Assembly: GCA_022708385.1 (NCBI GenBank)
Contig: JAKIYU010000119.1
Span: forward strand, 1 to 7,785
DNA length: 7,785 nucleotides
Reading direction: 5' to 3'
From: Bacteroidota bacterium
GTDB taxonomy: Bacteria > Bacteroidota > Bacteroidia > Bacteroidales > PXBB01
The translations under genes were made by a program, and so were the position numbers. Under the pieces are notes generated by a model. The model made no database searches and had not been told where the DNA came from. It saw only the letters and a program-made list of their open reading frames with translations. Positions 1-6,410 of the stretch are shown piece after piece. How positions within the stretch are numbered: the stretch's first letter is position 1; every line of letters starts with the position of its first letter.

Positions 1-804
1 AAGTTGTTTGCTTCAATTATGAAAATGTATTACGATGATATTGTACCCGAGCAACATCCCGATATCTTTAAAAATGTTTGTGAAAAAAAATTTAAGGGTG
101 ATTTCAATAAATTTGCAGATGCCGTTTATAAAACCTCCATCTTCGTTGACAAAGGTAAACTCGAAGCATTTCTTGATAAACCTAATTTTAAAACTTTAAA
201 CAATGACCTGGGCTATCAGACTTTCAATTCTATACTTAAAAAGTATTTCGAAATGTCGGGCACTATTAATAAAATAAGTAGCAAGATAAACCAGGGCAAC
301 AGGCTTTTTGTAGCAGGTATTCGCGAAATGCTGCCCTCGAAAGTTTTCTATCCTAATGCCAATTCTACCTTACGGTTTACTTATGGTAAAGTTGGCGATT
401 ATATCCCTGCTGATGCCGTTCACTATAACTATTATACAACCATAGAAGGCATCATGGAAAAAGAAGACCCGAAGAATGAAGAATTTATTGTAGATGAAAA
501 ACTGAAAGAACTTTATAAAAAGAAAGATTATGGCCCCTATGCCGATAAAAACGGACAGTTACGGGTTTGTTTTATTTCAAACAACGACATTACCGGAGGT
601 AATTCTGGAAGCCCTGTAATGAATGGCGACGGGCAACTTGTGGGCATTGCTTTCGACGGCAACTGGGAAGCCATGAGCGGTGATATCGCTTTTGAACCTG
701 AATTACAGCGGACCATTTCGGTGGATATCCGTTATGTGCTTTTTGTTATTGATAAAATGGCAGGCGCTAAAAATATTATTGATGAGCTGACTATTGTAAA
801 ATAG
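1..804 (+). CDS. S46 family dipeptidyl-peptidase, DPP7-like, C-terminal part (5' end outside window)
   Basis: This is the C-terminal 267 residues of a family of about 700 residues; the frame is open from base 1, so the start lies to the left. S46 enzymes are exported serine exopeptidases that remove dipeptides from the N-terminus of oligopeptides, usually in the periplasm, and help Bacteroidota use peptides as nutrients. The nucleophile motif GNSGSPV is present, with the catalytic Ser at fragment residue 202 (codon 604-606), about 65 residues from the C-terminus as in known members. The family signatures FYPNANSTLRFTYGKV, TTIEGIMEKEDP and FDGNWEAMSGDI are also present. The residue 18 after the catalytic Ser is Gly (658-660). 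In Porphyromonas gingivalis, Gly here marks DPP7 (hydrophobic P1 residues) and Arg marks DPP11 (Asp/Glu), so DPP7-type specificity is inferred. The catalytic His and Asp are outside the window. The gene ends before a hairpin terminator. Confidence 0.93.
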   Translation, partial: KLFASIMKMYYDDIVPEQHPDIFKNVCEKKFKGDFNKFADAVYKTSIFVDKGKLEAFLDKPNFKTLNNDLGYQTFNSILKKYFEMSGTINKISSKINQGNRLFVAGIREMLPSKVFYPNANSTLRFTYGKVGDYIPADAVHYNYYTTIEGIMEKEDPKNEEFIVDEKLKELYKKKDYGPYADKNGQLRVCFISNNDITGGNSGSPVMNGDGQLVGIAFDGNWEAMSGDIAFEPELQRTISVDIRYVLFVIDKMAGAKNIIDELTIVK

Positions 805-828
805 CCCTAATATTTAATTGAGAATTTA

Positions 829-858
829 AAAAACCGCTTCCGAAAGGGGCGGTTTTTT
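829..858. terminator. Intrinsic terminator, probably bidirectional, between convergent genes
   Basis: A hairpin pairs CCGCTTC (834-840) with GGGGCGG (846-852), including two G-T wobbles, around a loop cgaaa. It is flanked by A's on the left and T's on the right, so a U-tract follows the stem on either strand. It lies 25 bases after the peptidase stop. It also overlaps the stop codon of the leftward TPR gene (857-859), so it can end transcription from both sides. Confidence 0.85.
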
Positions 859-2677
859 AGTTAATAACGTCGCCTCTCAGTTGCCTGTATTTCTTTCGTG
901 CTTCAACTGTCAGCGTGCTTGCCGGATAATTCTGTAACACTTCCTGGTATAACTTCATGGCTTCATCACGGTTTTTAAAGACTTTTTCCTGTAGCCACGC
1001 CCTTTTGAATAGTGCATCGTCTGCTATAACACTGAAAGAATATTTCTCATTAATAATTTTAAAAAGGCTGTCGGCTTTTGCAACATCGTTAAGTTTAAGA
1101 TAAACATTGGCTTCCCTGTAAAGAACATCATCGATAATCAAGTGCCCTGGAAATTCTTTTAACAAAGAATCGAGCACAAGGAGCGCATCGGCAGTTTTGT
1201 TCTGAAATAATAACATATCGGCTCTGGCATACATGCTTAATGGAACGTAAGAACTGTCGTAATCGACATTATCGCTTATAAGCAACGACAATTCAAGGGC
1301 ATCGTTGGCAATAAGTTTTGAAGTTGAAGCCTTAAGCACATCAAGTTGTGCTTTTGCCCATTCAAACTCATTAATATAATATGAAAGTTTGGCGTTTTTA
1401 AACTTTGCTTCAGAAGCAATGGGTGCATTTTTAAATGCTTTTTCAATCTGGGAATAGAGCAAAGTAGCTTCCCAAACATCGCCAGTCATGAGCAGGATAT
1501 CCGCTAATAATAATTTACACTCAGCAATAACTTCCTGGCGCAAACCCTGCATTTTAATCAACTCATTAAGCAGTGCAACAGCCTGTTGTGATTTATCGAG
1601 ATAAAATGCCTGCAGGTTTGCCAGGTCTTTAATGAGAGGCAAGGTATAATTATTCTTACCATATTCCTTAATAATTTCATTGTACTTCGCTTCCAATGCT
1701 TCGAGTTGTTTTATGTCATGGCTGTTATTATTCAAAACCCTAGCATATTCGGCCTGTAACAGATTTCGTCGGCTGTCCATGTAAAAATAATTAGCATCCC
1801 CTTTTAATATCATATATTCAAAACACTGAACCGCGATATCATAGTCTTCATTTGAAAGTGCGAGTTCACCGAGTTTAAAAACTTCCTGTCCATTTTGTTT
1901 TAACCTTTTATCAATGGCTTTGGCTTGTAAAAAAGCCATTTCAAAATCTTTCCGCTGAATAGAATGCCACAATAACATTTCGGAATAAAAAGTTTGTCCC
2001 GGATTTGCTTGAATACGCCTTAGTAATTCATTTTTCAGTGCTTGGTTCTTTTTCTCTTCGGGGTCATTTGCCAATGACGACTGCAAAATACCCTGAACAA
2101 TTGGCAGGTAATTAGTGGCATCAAATTCAAGCAAATCAAGATATTCACGTATCATATCTTCATACTTTAACTGCTTTTCGAATATACCGGCCAGTTCCAT
2201 ACCGAAAGTGTATGTGCCTTTTAACAACAACTTTCCTTTTTGATAGGTTTTAACGGCATAATCATTTTCGTTTCGTACTAAGAATGCATTAGCGAGTTCC
2301 GTAATTTTTGTGCGATCGTTTTCAACATTTTTCAAAGCATCTTCATATTCTTTTCGAGCGTTTTCAATTTCGTTATTACGTGCGTAAACATAACCAAGTT
2401 CTACCTTCAGTTTTAAATTGCTTTTATCCTGACGCATCAGTTTTTTCACAAACTTTTCTGCTTCATTGAAGTATTTACCCTCAATGTATGAGTTGATAAG
2501 ATAATTATAATAATATACTCCGGGGGTTTTCTGGTACAGTTTCTCAAATAGTGGTATGGCCTTTTCATATTGCCCTTCATTATAAAACTGTACCGCAAGT
2601 TTCTCATCATTATCCTGAGCTAAAGCAGAGAGTGTTATGCTAAAAAAGGCAAATAAAATCAAGCAGGATTTAAACAT
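857..2677 (-). CDS. Exported tetratricopeptide-repeat (TPR) protein
   Basis: The 606-residue protein has a clear signal peptide: a hydrophobic stretch at residues 6-18 and a type I site after ALA (residue 20), followed by QDNDEK. No lipobox Cys follows, so a soluble periplasmic or outer-membrane-associated protein is expected. The rest is helical with TPR-like units. The clearest are near the N-terminus (about 24-57, with FYNEGQYEKAIPLFEKLY, and 59-124). More follow at the C-terminus (about 480-600), including DALFKRAWLQEKVF and MKLYQEVLQNYPAS, which resemble BamD/YbgF-type repeats. Such repeats bind protein partners; the partner here is unknown and no enzymatic domain is seen. The gene lies 56 bases downstream of the small lipoprotein gene and has a possible promoter of its own in that gap, so it may be a separate unit or the last gene of the serS operon. 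Confidence 0.85.
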   Translation of the reverse strand: MFKSCLILFAFFSITLSALAQDNDEKLAVQFYNEGQYEKAIPLFEKLYQKTPGVYYYNYLINSYIEGKYFNEAEKFVKKLMRQDKSNLKLKVELGYVYARNNEIENARKEYEDALKNVENDRTKITELANAFLVRNENDYAVKTYQKGKLLLKGTYTFGMELAGIFEKQLKYEDMIREYLDLLEFDATNYLPIVQGILQSSLANDPEEKKNQALKNELLRRIQANPGQTFYSEMLLWHSIQRKDFEMAFLQAKAIDKRLKQNGQEVFKLGELALSNEDYDIAVQCFEYMILKGDANYFYMDSRRNLLQAEYARVLNNNSHDIKQLEALEAKYNEIIKEYGKNNYTLPLIKDLANLQAFYLDKSQQAVALLNELIKMQGLRQEVIAECKLLLADILLMTGDVWEATLLYSQIEKAFKNAPIASEAKFKNAKLSYYINEFEWAKAQLDVLKASTSKLIANDALELSLLISDNVDYDSSYVPLSMYARADMLLFQNKTADALLVLDSLLKEFPGHLIIDDVLYREANVYLKLNDVAKADSLFKIINEKYSFSVIADDALFKRAWLQEKVFKNRDEAMKLYQEVLQNYPASTLTVEARKKYRQLRGDVIN

Positions 2678-2700
2678 TTGTAAATATATTGTTACATTTC

Positions 2701-2725
2701 AAAATCTAAAACGATTTCATTTTGC
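2701..2725 (-). promoter_or_regulatory. Possible promoter of the TPR gene
   Basis: On the minus strand, TTTG (-33-like, at about 2722-2725) is followed 16 bases later by TAGATTTTG, one base longer than the Bacteroidota -7 consensus TAnnTTTG. The implied transcription start is only about 15 bases before the ATG at 2677. The match is imperfect, and read-through from serS is an alternative. Confidence 0.35.
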
Positions 2726-2733
2726 AAATGTTG

Positions 2734-3285
2734 TTAAATCTTTTTTTCGGCAATAAATTTTTCAACGACCGGGTTTAGTTCATTAAATTGATTAAAGTAC
2801 TTTGTTGTTGTTTCCATTAAGCCTTTAACTGAAAAACTTATAAATTTCACAAAAGCAGCTTCTTCATTAAAATATATTTCAATGCTATCAGCAGGGATGT
2901 TATTATTTTCAATATCTGTACGCAAATCTTTTAATTGTTGCTGCGACACATTTATCTCTTTGGAATAGTTGATATAATGTTTTTTGAAATCTCTCAAGGG
3001 TTTACGAATCAGCCCATATCTCGTTATTACATGCCACACGCTGTCATTTTCTTTATCGTTGAACCTTTCGCGTATAAGTTTCAAATTTTGTGTATAGACC
3101 TTGTAATCGGATGAAACAACAGCTGTATCAATAAGGTTTAGTTCCTTACTTGAAGAATCAAGCACCAGAAGAAGGCTGTCGATTTTTTCAACATAAACAG
3201 AATGAGAGCAATGGCTACAAGAACAAAAAAGACCATTGAGCAATAAAACCAGCAAAAAGACTTTAATAACATTTACAGCTCTCAT
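2734..3285 (-). CDS. Small probable lipoprotein of unknown function, downstream of serS
   Basis: I do not recognise a family for this 183-residue protein. The N-terminus is a signal sequence: Arg2 and Lys8, then a hydrophobic core at residues 9-20, then the Cys/His-rich stretch FCSCSHCSHS (20-29). Cys23, preceded by F-C-S, is the likeliest lipidation site, but this is a weak lipobox; Cys21 and Cys26 fit worse. If Cys23 is used, the mature protein begins C-S-H-C-S-H, leaving one further Cys and two His by the membrane. The rest is charged and mostly helical, with a possible coiled coil around residues 105-135, and no transmembrane segment. The ATG lies 6 bases after the serS stop, so the two are probably co-transcribed and perhaps translationally coupled. 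That position does not by itself imply a role in translation. An outer-membrane or periplasmic anchored protein is the best guess. Confidence 0.75.
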   Translation of the reverse strand: MRAVNVIKVFLLVLLLNGLFCSCSHCSHSVYVEKIDSLLLVLDSSSKELNLIDTAVVSSDYKVYTQNLKLIRERFNDKENDSVWHVITRYGLIRKPLRDFKKHYINYSKEINVSQQQLKDLRTDIENNNIPADSIEIYFNEEAAFVKFISFSVKGLMETTTKYFNQFNELNPVVEKFIAEKKI

Positions 3286-3291
3286 TTTTTT

Positions 3292-4560
3292 TTAGTTTAA
3301 TATATCAAAACCAGTGTATTTTATTAAGCAATCGGGTATTTTTATACCTTCAGGAGTCTGATTATTTTCAAGAAGAGCAGCTACAATGCGGGGCAAAGCC
3401 AGTGCGCTTCCATTGAGCGTATGAACAAGTACAGATTTACCGTTTTCATCCTTGAAACGTATTTTCATGCGATTTGACTGAAACGTTTCGAAATTTGAAA
3501 CCGAACTTACTTCCAGCCATTTATCCTGTCCCTTAGAATAAACTTCAAAGTCGTAGGTAAGTGCCGAAGTAAAACTCATGTCTCCCCCACACAGGCGCAA
3601 TATTCTAAATGGCAAGCCCAGTAAGCGAACAAGGGATGCCACGTGGGCTCTCATTTCTTCAAGGGCCTCATAGCTTTTTTCCGGAGTTTGTATCTGAACA
3701 ATTTCCACTTTATCAAACTGATGCAAGCGGTTAAGACCTCTTACGTCCTTGCCATAAGAGCCGGCTTCACGTCTGAAACAAGATGAATAAGCCACATTTT
3801 TTACAGGCAAGTCGCTAACTTTCAGAATATTATCCCTGTAAAGATTTGTCACAGGCACTTCAGCGGTAGGGATAAGATAAAAATTATCGAGGTTAATATA
3901 GTACATCTGGCCGTCTTTATCGGGCAATTGCCCTGTACCATAGGCCGAAGCCTCATTCACAAAAAGGGGTGGTTGTATTTCGGTATAGCCTGCTTCAAGG
4001 CCTTTATCAATAAAAAAATTAATGAGTGCCCTTTGCAACCTGGCACCCTTTCCTTTATATACAGGGAATCCTGCACCTGTAATTTTATTCCCAAGTTCAA
4101 AATCAATAATGTTATATTTTAAAGCAAGGTCCCAGTGACAAAAAAGATTTTCGTTACGTTCTGCAACTCCTTCGTTATAAACAATTTCATTGTCCTCGTG
4201 TGTTTTGCCTCTTTTAACACTTACATGGGGTGCGTTGGGCAAAGTCACAATCAAATTAAAAAGATCATCTTCAATACGGTTTAATTCATCATTAATGTCT
4301 TTAACCATATTTTTCAAATCAGTAGTTTTGGCTTTCAGCTCATTCGCTTCTGCAATTTTGCCTACCTGGAACAAAGCCCCTATTTCTTTTGACAGTTTAT
4401 TAGCTTCAGACTGTGTGTCGTCCGACTTTTTCTGCAATGCTCTTTTCTGGCTATCTTTAATAATAATATTATTAACAATTTCCTTTGCATCAAAGTTTTT
4501 TACGGCAAGCAATTCAATTATTTTTTCAGGATTCTCCCTTATGGCATTTATTTGTAGCAT
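3292..4560 (-). CDS. serS: Seryl-tRNA synthetase (SerRS)
   Basis: A class II aminoacyl-tRNA synthetase that charges tRNA-Ser with serine using ATP; a cytoplasmic homodimer. With the start at MLQINAIRENPEK (ATG at 4558-4560) it is 422 residues, normal for the family. The reading frame stays open 17 codons further upstream, but that stretch is AT-rich leader with no family similarity, so the longer start is rejected. Residues about 27-105 form the antiparallel coiled-coil arm that holds the long variable arm of tRNA-Ser. The catalytic core follows: motif 1 region around 163-200, the TAEVP serine pocket (232-236), motif 2 FRREAG (262-267) with the GLNRLHQF loop, SNFETFQ (356-361), and motif 3 HTLNGSALALPR (380-391), ending in the class II Arg391. 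All key residues appear intact. The gene follows rplU-rpmA after a terminator and precedes the lipoprotein gene by 6 bases. Confidence 0.98.
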   Translation of the reverse strand: MLQINAIRENPEKIIELLAVKNFDAKEIVNNIIIKDSQKRALQKKSDDTQSEANKLSKEIGALFQVGKIAEANELKAKTTDLKNMVKDINDELNRIEDDLFNLIVTLPNAPHVSVKRGKTHEDNEIVYNEGVAERNENLFCHWDLALKYNIIDFELGNKITGAGFPVYKGKGARLQRALINFFIDKGLEAGYTEIQPPLFVNEASAYGTGQLPDKDGQMYYINLDNFYLIPTAEVPVTNLYRDNILKVSDLPVKNVAYSSCFRREAGSYGKDVRGLNRLHQFDKVEIVQIQTPEKSYEALEEMRAHVASLVRLLGLPFRILRLCGGDMSFTSALTYDFEVYSKGQDKWLEVSSVSNFETFQSNRMKIRFKDENGKSVLVHTLNGSALALPRIVAALLENNQTPEGIKIPDCLIKYTGFDILN

Positions 4561-4589
4561 AATACTATTTTTTGGTAAAAATAAATTAT

Positions 4590-4620
4590 TTGTTGTTTTA
4601 TTGAGACACAAATGTCAAAA
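4590..4620 (-). promoter_or_regulatory. Tentative serS promoter region next to the rpmA terminator
   Basis: The strong terminator after rpmA implies that serS has its own promoter. On the minus strand the terminator T-run leads directly into TTGACATTTG (about 4609-4618), which offers -35/-33-like elements. Some 20 bases on there is a weak TAATTTAT, matching TAnnTTTG at four of six fixed positions. No good -7 box was found, so this is a location guess only. Confidence 0.25.
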
Positions 4621-4660
4621 AAAAATCTCCGCATAATAATTTCATACGGAGATTTTTTTT
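4617..4660 (-). terminator. Strong intrinsic terminator after rplU-rpmA
   Basis: A run of eight or more A's plus TCTCCG (to 4631) pairs with CGGAGA plus eight T's (4647-4660), giving a stem of about 14 bp. One mismatch and two more pairs lie inside it, around a short AT-rich loop. On the minus strand the stem is followed by a run of nine T's, typical of Rho-independent termination. It starts 15 bases after the rpmA stop. The sequence is nearly symmetric and could also act on the plus strand, where no gene needs it. Confidence 0.9.
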
Positions 4661-4674
4661 GAATGACAAAGGGG

Positions 4675-4992
4675 TTATTCCTGCGTTTTTTCAACAACAG
4701 TTTCACCAACAGTAACCTGATCGGCCGGCACTTCTATATTAAAAGGCAAAATGCTGACATACGATTTGTTATCCCTACGTTTTTTAAATTCTACCAAGCC
4801 ATCAATCAGGGCAAAAAGTGTATGGTCTTTACCAATTCCTACATTGAGTCCTGGATTATGGACAGTACCTCTTTGGCGAACTAAAATATTGCCTGCCAAT
4901 GCAAACTGACCACCATATATTTTAACACCCAGTCGTTTACTGTGCGATTCTCTTCCGTTTCTTGAGCTGCCAACTCCTTTTTTGTGTGCCAT
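4675..4992 (-). CDS. rpmA: 50S ribosomal protein L27
   Basis: Large-subunit protein whose N-terminal arm reaches the peptidyl-transferase centre. The start MAHKKGVGSSRNGRES is the canonical mature N-terminus, so there is none of the cleavable leader seen in Firmicutes L27. The core continues with KRLGVKIYGG, AGNILVRQRGT, HNPGLNVGIGKDHTLFAL and the KKRDNKSYVS end, all typical; the Leu in HNPGLN is more often Glu or Asp. At 105 residues it is longer than the 85 of E. coli. The extra 20 or so residues form an acidic tail after VSILPF, ending EKTQE. The gene sits 26 bases after the rplU stop, the usual rplU-rpmA pairing, and is followed by a strong terminator. Confidence 0.98.
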   Translation of the reverse strand: MAHKKGVGSSRNGRESHSKRLGVKIYGGQFALAGNILVRQRGTVHNPGLNVGIGKDHTLFALIDGLVEFKKRRDNKSYVSILPFNIEVPADQVTVGETVVEKTQE

Positions 4993-5018
4993 TTTATATC
5001 GTTTTAACGGTTATACTT

Positions 5019-5333
5019 TTATTTAACTGTAATGTCTTCAATCTGAATTTGTGAAAGATACTGTCTGTGACCATTCGATTTTTGATAGCCTTTCCTTCTT
5101 TTTTTCTTAAAAACAGTAACCTTGTCGCCTTTAAGATGTGATAAAACTTTCGCAGTAACTTTACATCCTGCAATGTAAGGTGCGCCTACTTCAACTTTTC
5201 CTTCGTTTTCGAGCAGCAAAACTTTATCGAATTCTAAGCTTGTATCTGTCTCATTTTCAAGACGGTTAATGAAAACCTTCATGTCTTTTTCAACTTTTAT
5301 TTGCTGTCCGGCAAAATCCACTATTGCGTACAT
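5019..5333 (-). CDS. rplU: 50S ribosomal protein L21
   Basis: Large-subunit protein that binds 23S rRNA. Its 104 residues match the normal length (about 103). Family features are visible in order: the start MYAIVDFAGQQIKVEKD, the KVLLLENEG strand, the VGAPYIAGCKVTAKVL segment, and the basic signature KVTVFKKKRRKGYQKSNGHR followed by QYLSQIQIEDI. It is the first gene of the rplU-rpmA unit. It has a good Bacteroidota promoter 43-50 bases upstream and a leader of only about 35-40 bases. There is no room for the L21 leader structure known from Firmicutes, and no Shine-Dalgarno sequence is evident. Confidence 0.98.
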   Translation of the reverse strand: MYAIVDFAGQQIKVEKDMKVFINRLENETDTSLEFDKVLLLENEGKVEVGAPYIAGCKVTAKVLSHLKGDKVTVFKKKRRKGYQKSNGHRQYLSQIQIEDITVK

Positions 5334-5375
5334 TTTTTATATCTTTTTAAATTGATTTACATTTATTTTGGGGTG

Positions 5376-5402
5376 CAAAGATAGTATTTATTTTAATTCA
5401 AA
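5376..5402 (-). promoter_or_regulatory. rplU-rpmA promoter
   Basis: The minus strand carries TATCTTTG (5376-5383), an exact match to the Bacteroidota -7 consensus TAnnTTTG. TTTG lies upstream at 5399-5402 with a 15-base spacer, somewhat shorter than usual. The transcription start would be near 5370, giving a leader of about 37 bases. Confidence 0.7.
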
Positions 5403-5470
5403 AAATATATTTTGATAAAAAAGTAATACATTTCAGGAAAAGAATAGTTAAAAGTACAAAAACAAACTCA

Positions 5471-5500
5471 TTTGGGGTTATTGTCTTTTAGTTATTTTTG
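5471..5500 (+). promoter_or_regulatory. Promoter of the EamA-type transporter gene
   Basis: TTTG (5471-5474), an 18-base spacer, then TATTTTTG (5493-5500): exact matches to both halves of the Bacteroidota vegetative promoter consensus. The predicted transcription start at about 5505-5507 is only about 10 bases before the TTG codon at 5517. This promoter decides against the earlier in-frame TTG at 5472, which would lie upstream of the transcript. Confidence 0.7.
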
Positions 5501-5516
5501 CAAAAAAACCTACACT

Positions 5517-6401
5517 TTGAAAAATACAGGCAGTATCTTTCATTTGCACATCATTGTTTTTATACTTGGTTTTACGGCCATATTGGGCAAGCTCATAAGC
5601 ATTCAGGCCATAGAGCTGGTATGGTATCGCACATTAATAGCATCTTTATTCCTCTTTGGAATAAATTTCTTTAAAAATAAGTCTTTCAATGTTCGCAGAA
5701 AAGATATTGTTATTTATTTGCTTGTAGGATTTATAGTGGCTGCGCACTGGATTACTTTTTTTCATGCCATTAAGGTATCCAATGTGTCGGTTACTTTGGC
5801 CTGTTTATCAACGACCACTTTATTTACCGGTATAGTTGAACCCCTGGTGATAAAAAGAAAGTTCTACTGGATAGAAGCTGTACTGGGTATTTTTATCATT
5901 TTGGGGTTATACCTTATTTTTGAATTCGAGCTGCGTTATAAACTGGGGATAATCTTTGCGCTGACATCGGCTATGCTGGCCGGTGTTTTTAACGTCATAA
6001 ACAAAAAGCTCACACAAGACAAGGATGCCGGTATAATCAGTTTTTTTGAAATGATTGGGGGATTTTTCATCATTACATTATACCTGCTTTTTTTTCAGGG
6101 ATTCGACATAGGACGCATGAGAATTAACCTCATGGATGGTGTGTACCTGCTGTTGCTGGGTTCTATCTGCACGGCCTATGCCTTTACATCAATTATTGAG
6201 CTGATGAAGAAAATTTCAGCTTATCTGGTTATACTTTCCATTAATCTTGAACCTGTTTATGGGGTTATAATGGCCTACTTTATTTTTGGCACTTCCGAAT
6301 ATATGAGTACAGGGTTCTATATCGGAACTGTTATCATTATATTTTGTGTGTTTATGTACCAGCCACTGATGCGGGTTTTTCATAAATCTGCACCACAATA
6401 A
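5517..6401 (+). CDS. EamA/DMT-superfamily transporter (10 TM segments)
   Basis: An inner-membrane carrier of the drug/metabolite transporter superfamily with two EamA repeats (about residues 8-135 and 140-285 of 294) and roughly ten hydrophobic segments. Family signs are WYRTLIA after the second segment, the SNVSVTLACLSTTTLFTGI helix closing repeat one, and the corresponding LSINLEPVYGVIMAYFIFG in repeat two. The latter carries the typical L-E-P motif, though the usual LGE is replaced by FGTSE. The substrate cannot be told from sequence; members export amino acids, metabolites or drugs. The start is TTG at 5517 (KNTGSIFHLHI follows). The frame is open back to a TTG at 5472, but that lies within the promoter. 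No ATG precedes the first membrane segment. The gene ends 9 bases from the convergent CapA-like gene with no terminator between them. Confidence 0.9.
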   Translation: MKNTGSIFHLHIIVFILGFTAILGKLISIQAIELVWYRTLIASLFLFGINFFKNKSFNVRRKDIVIYLLVGFIVAAHWITFFHAIKVSNVSVTLACLSTTTLFTGIVEPLVIKRKFYWIEAVLGIFIILGLYLIFEFELRYKLGIIFALTSAMLAGVFNVINKKLTQDKDAGIISFFEMIGGFFIITLYLLFFQGFDIGRMRINLMDGVYLLLLGSICTAYAFTSIIELMKKISAYLVILSINLEPVYGVIMAYFIFGTSEYMSTGFYIGTVIIIFCVFMYQPLMRVFHKSAPQ

Positions 6402-6410
6402 AACATTCTT

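Noticed and set aside
1276..1479. 67-codon minus-strand frame inside the TPR gene
   Set aside because: Alternative-frame shadow within an intact coding region. The frames at 6216-6398 and 7064-7264 are rejected for the same reason.
4561..4611. Upstream extension of serS by 17 codons
   Set aside because: It encodes leader-like AT-rich sequence with no SerRS similarity; MLQINAIRENPEK is the normal N-terminus and gives the usual length.
4190..4636. 148-codon frame on the plus strand opposite serS
   Set aside because: It lies antisense to the highly conserved SerRS N-terminal region and its product resembles no family; it is a shadow. The same applies to 3928-4122.
4663..4884. 73-codon frame on the plus strand opposite rpmA
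   Set aside because: Antisense shadow of L27 with no recognisable motif.
5334..5470. L21 leader or other riboswitch upstream of rplU
   Set aside because: The -7 box leaves a leader of only about 37 bases, without visible stem-loops.
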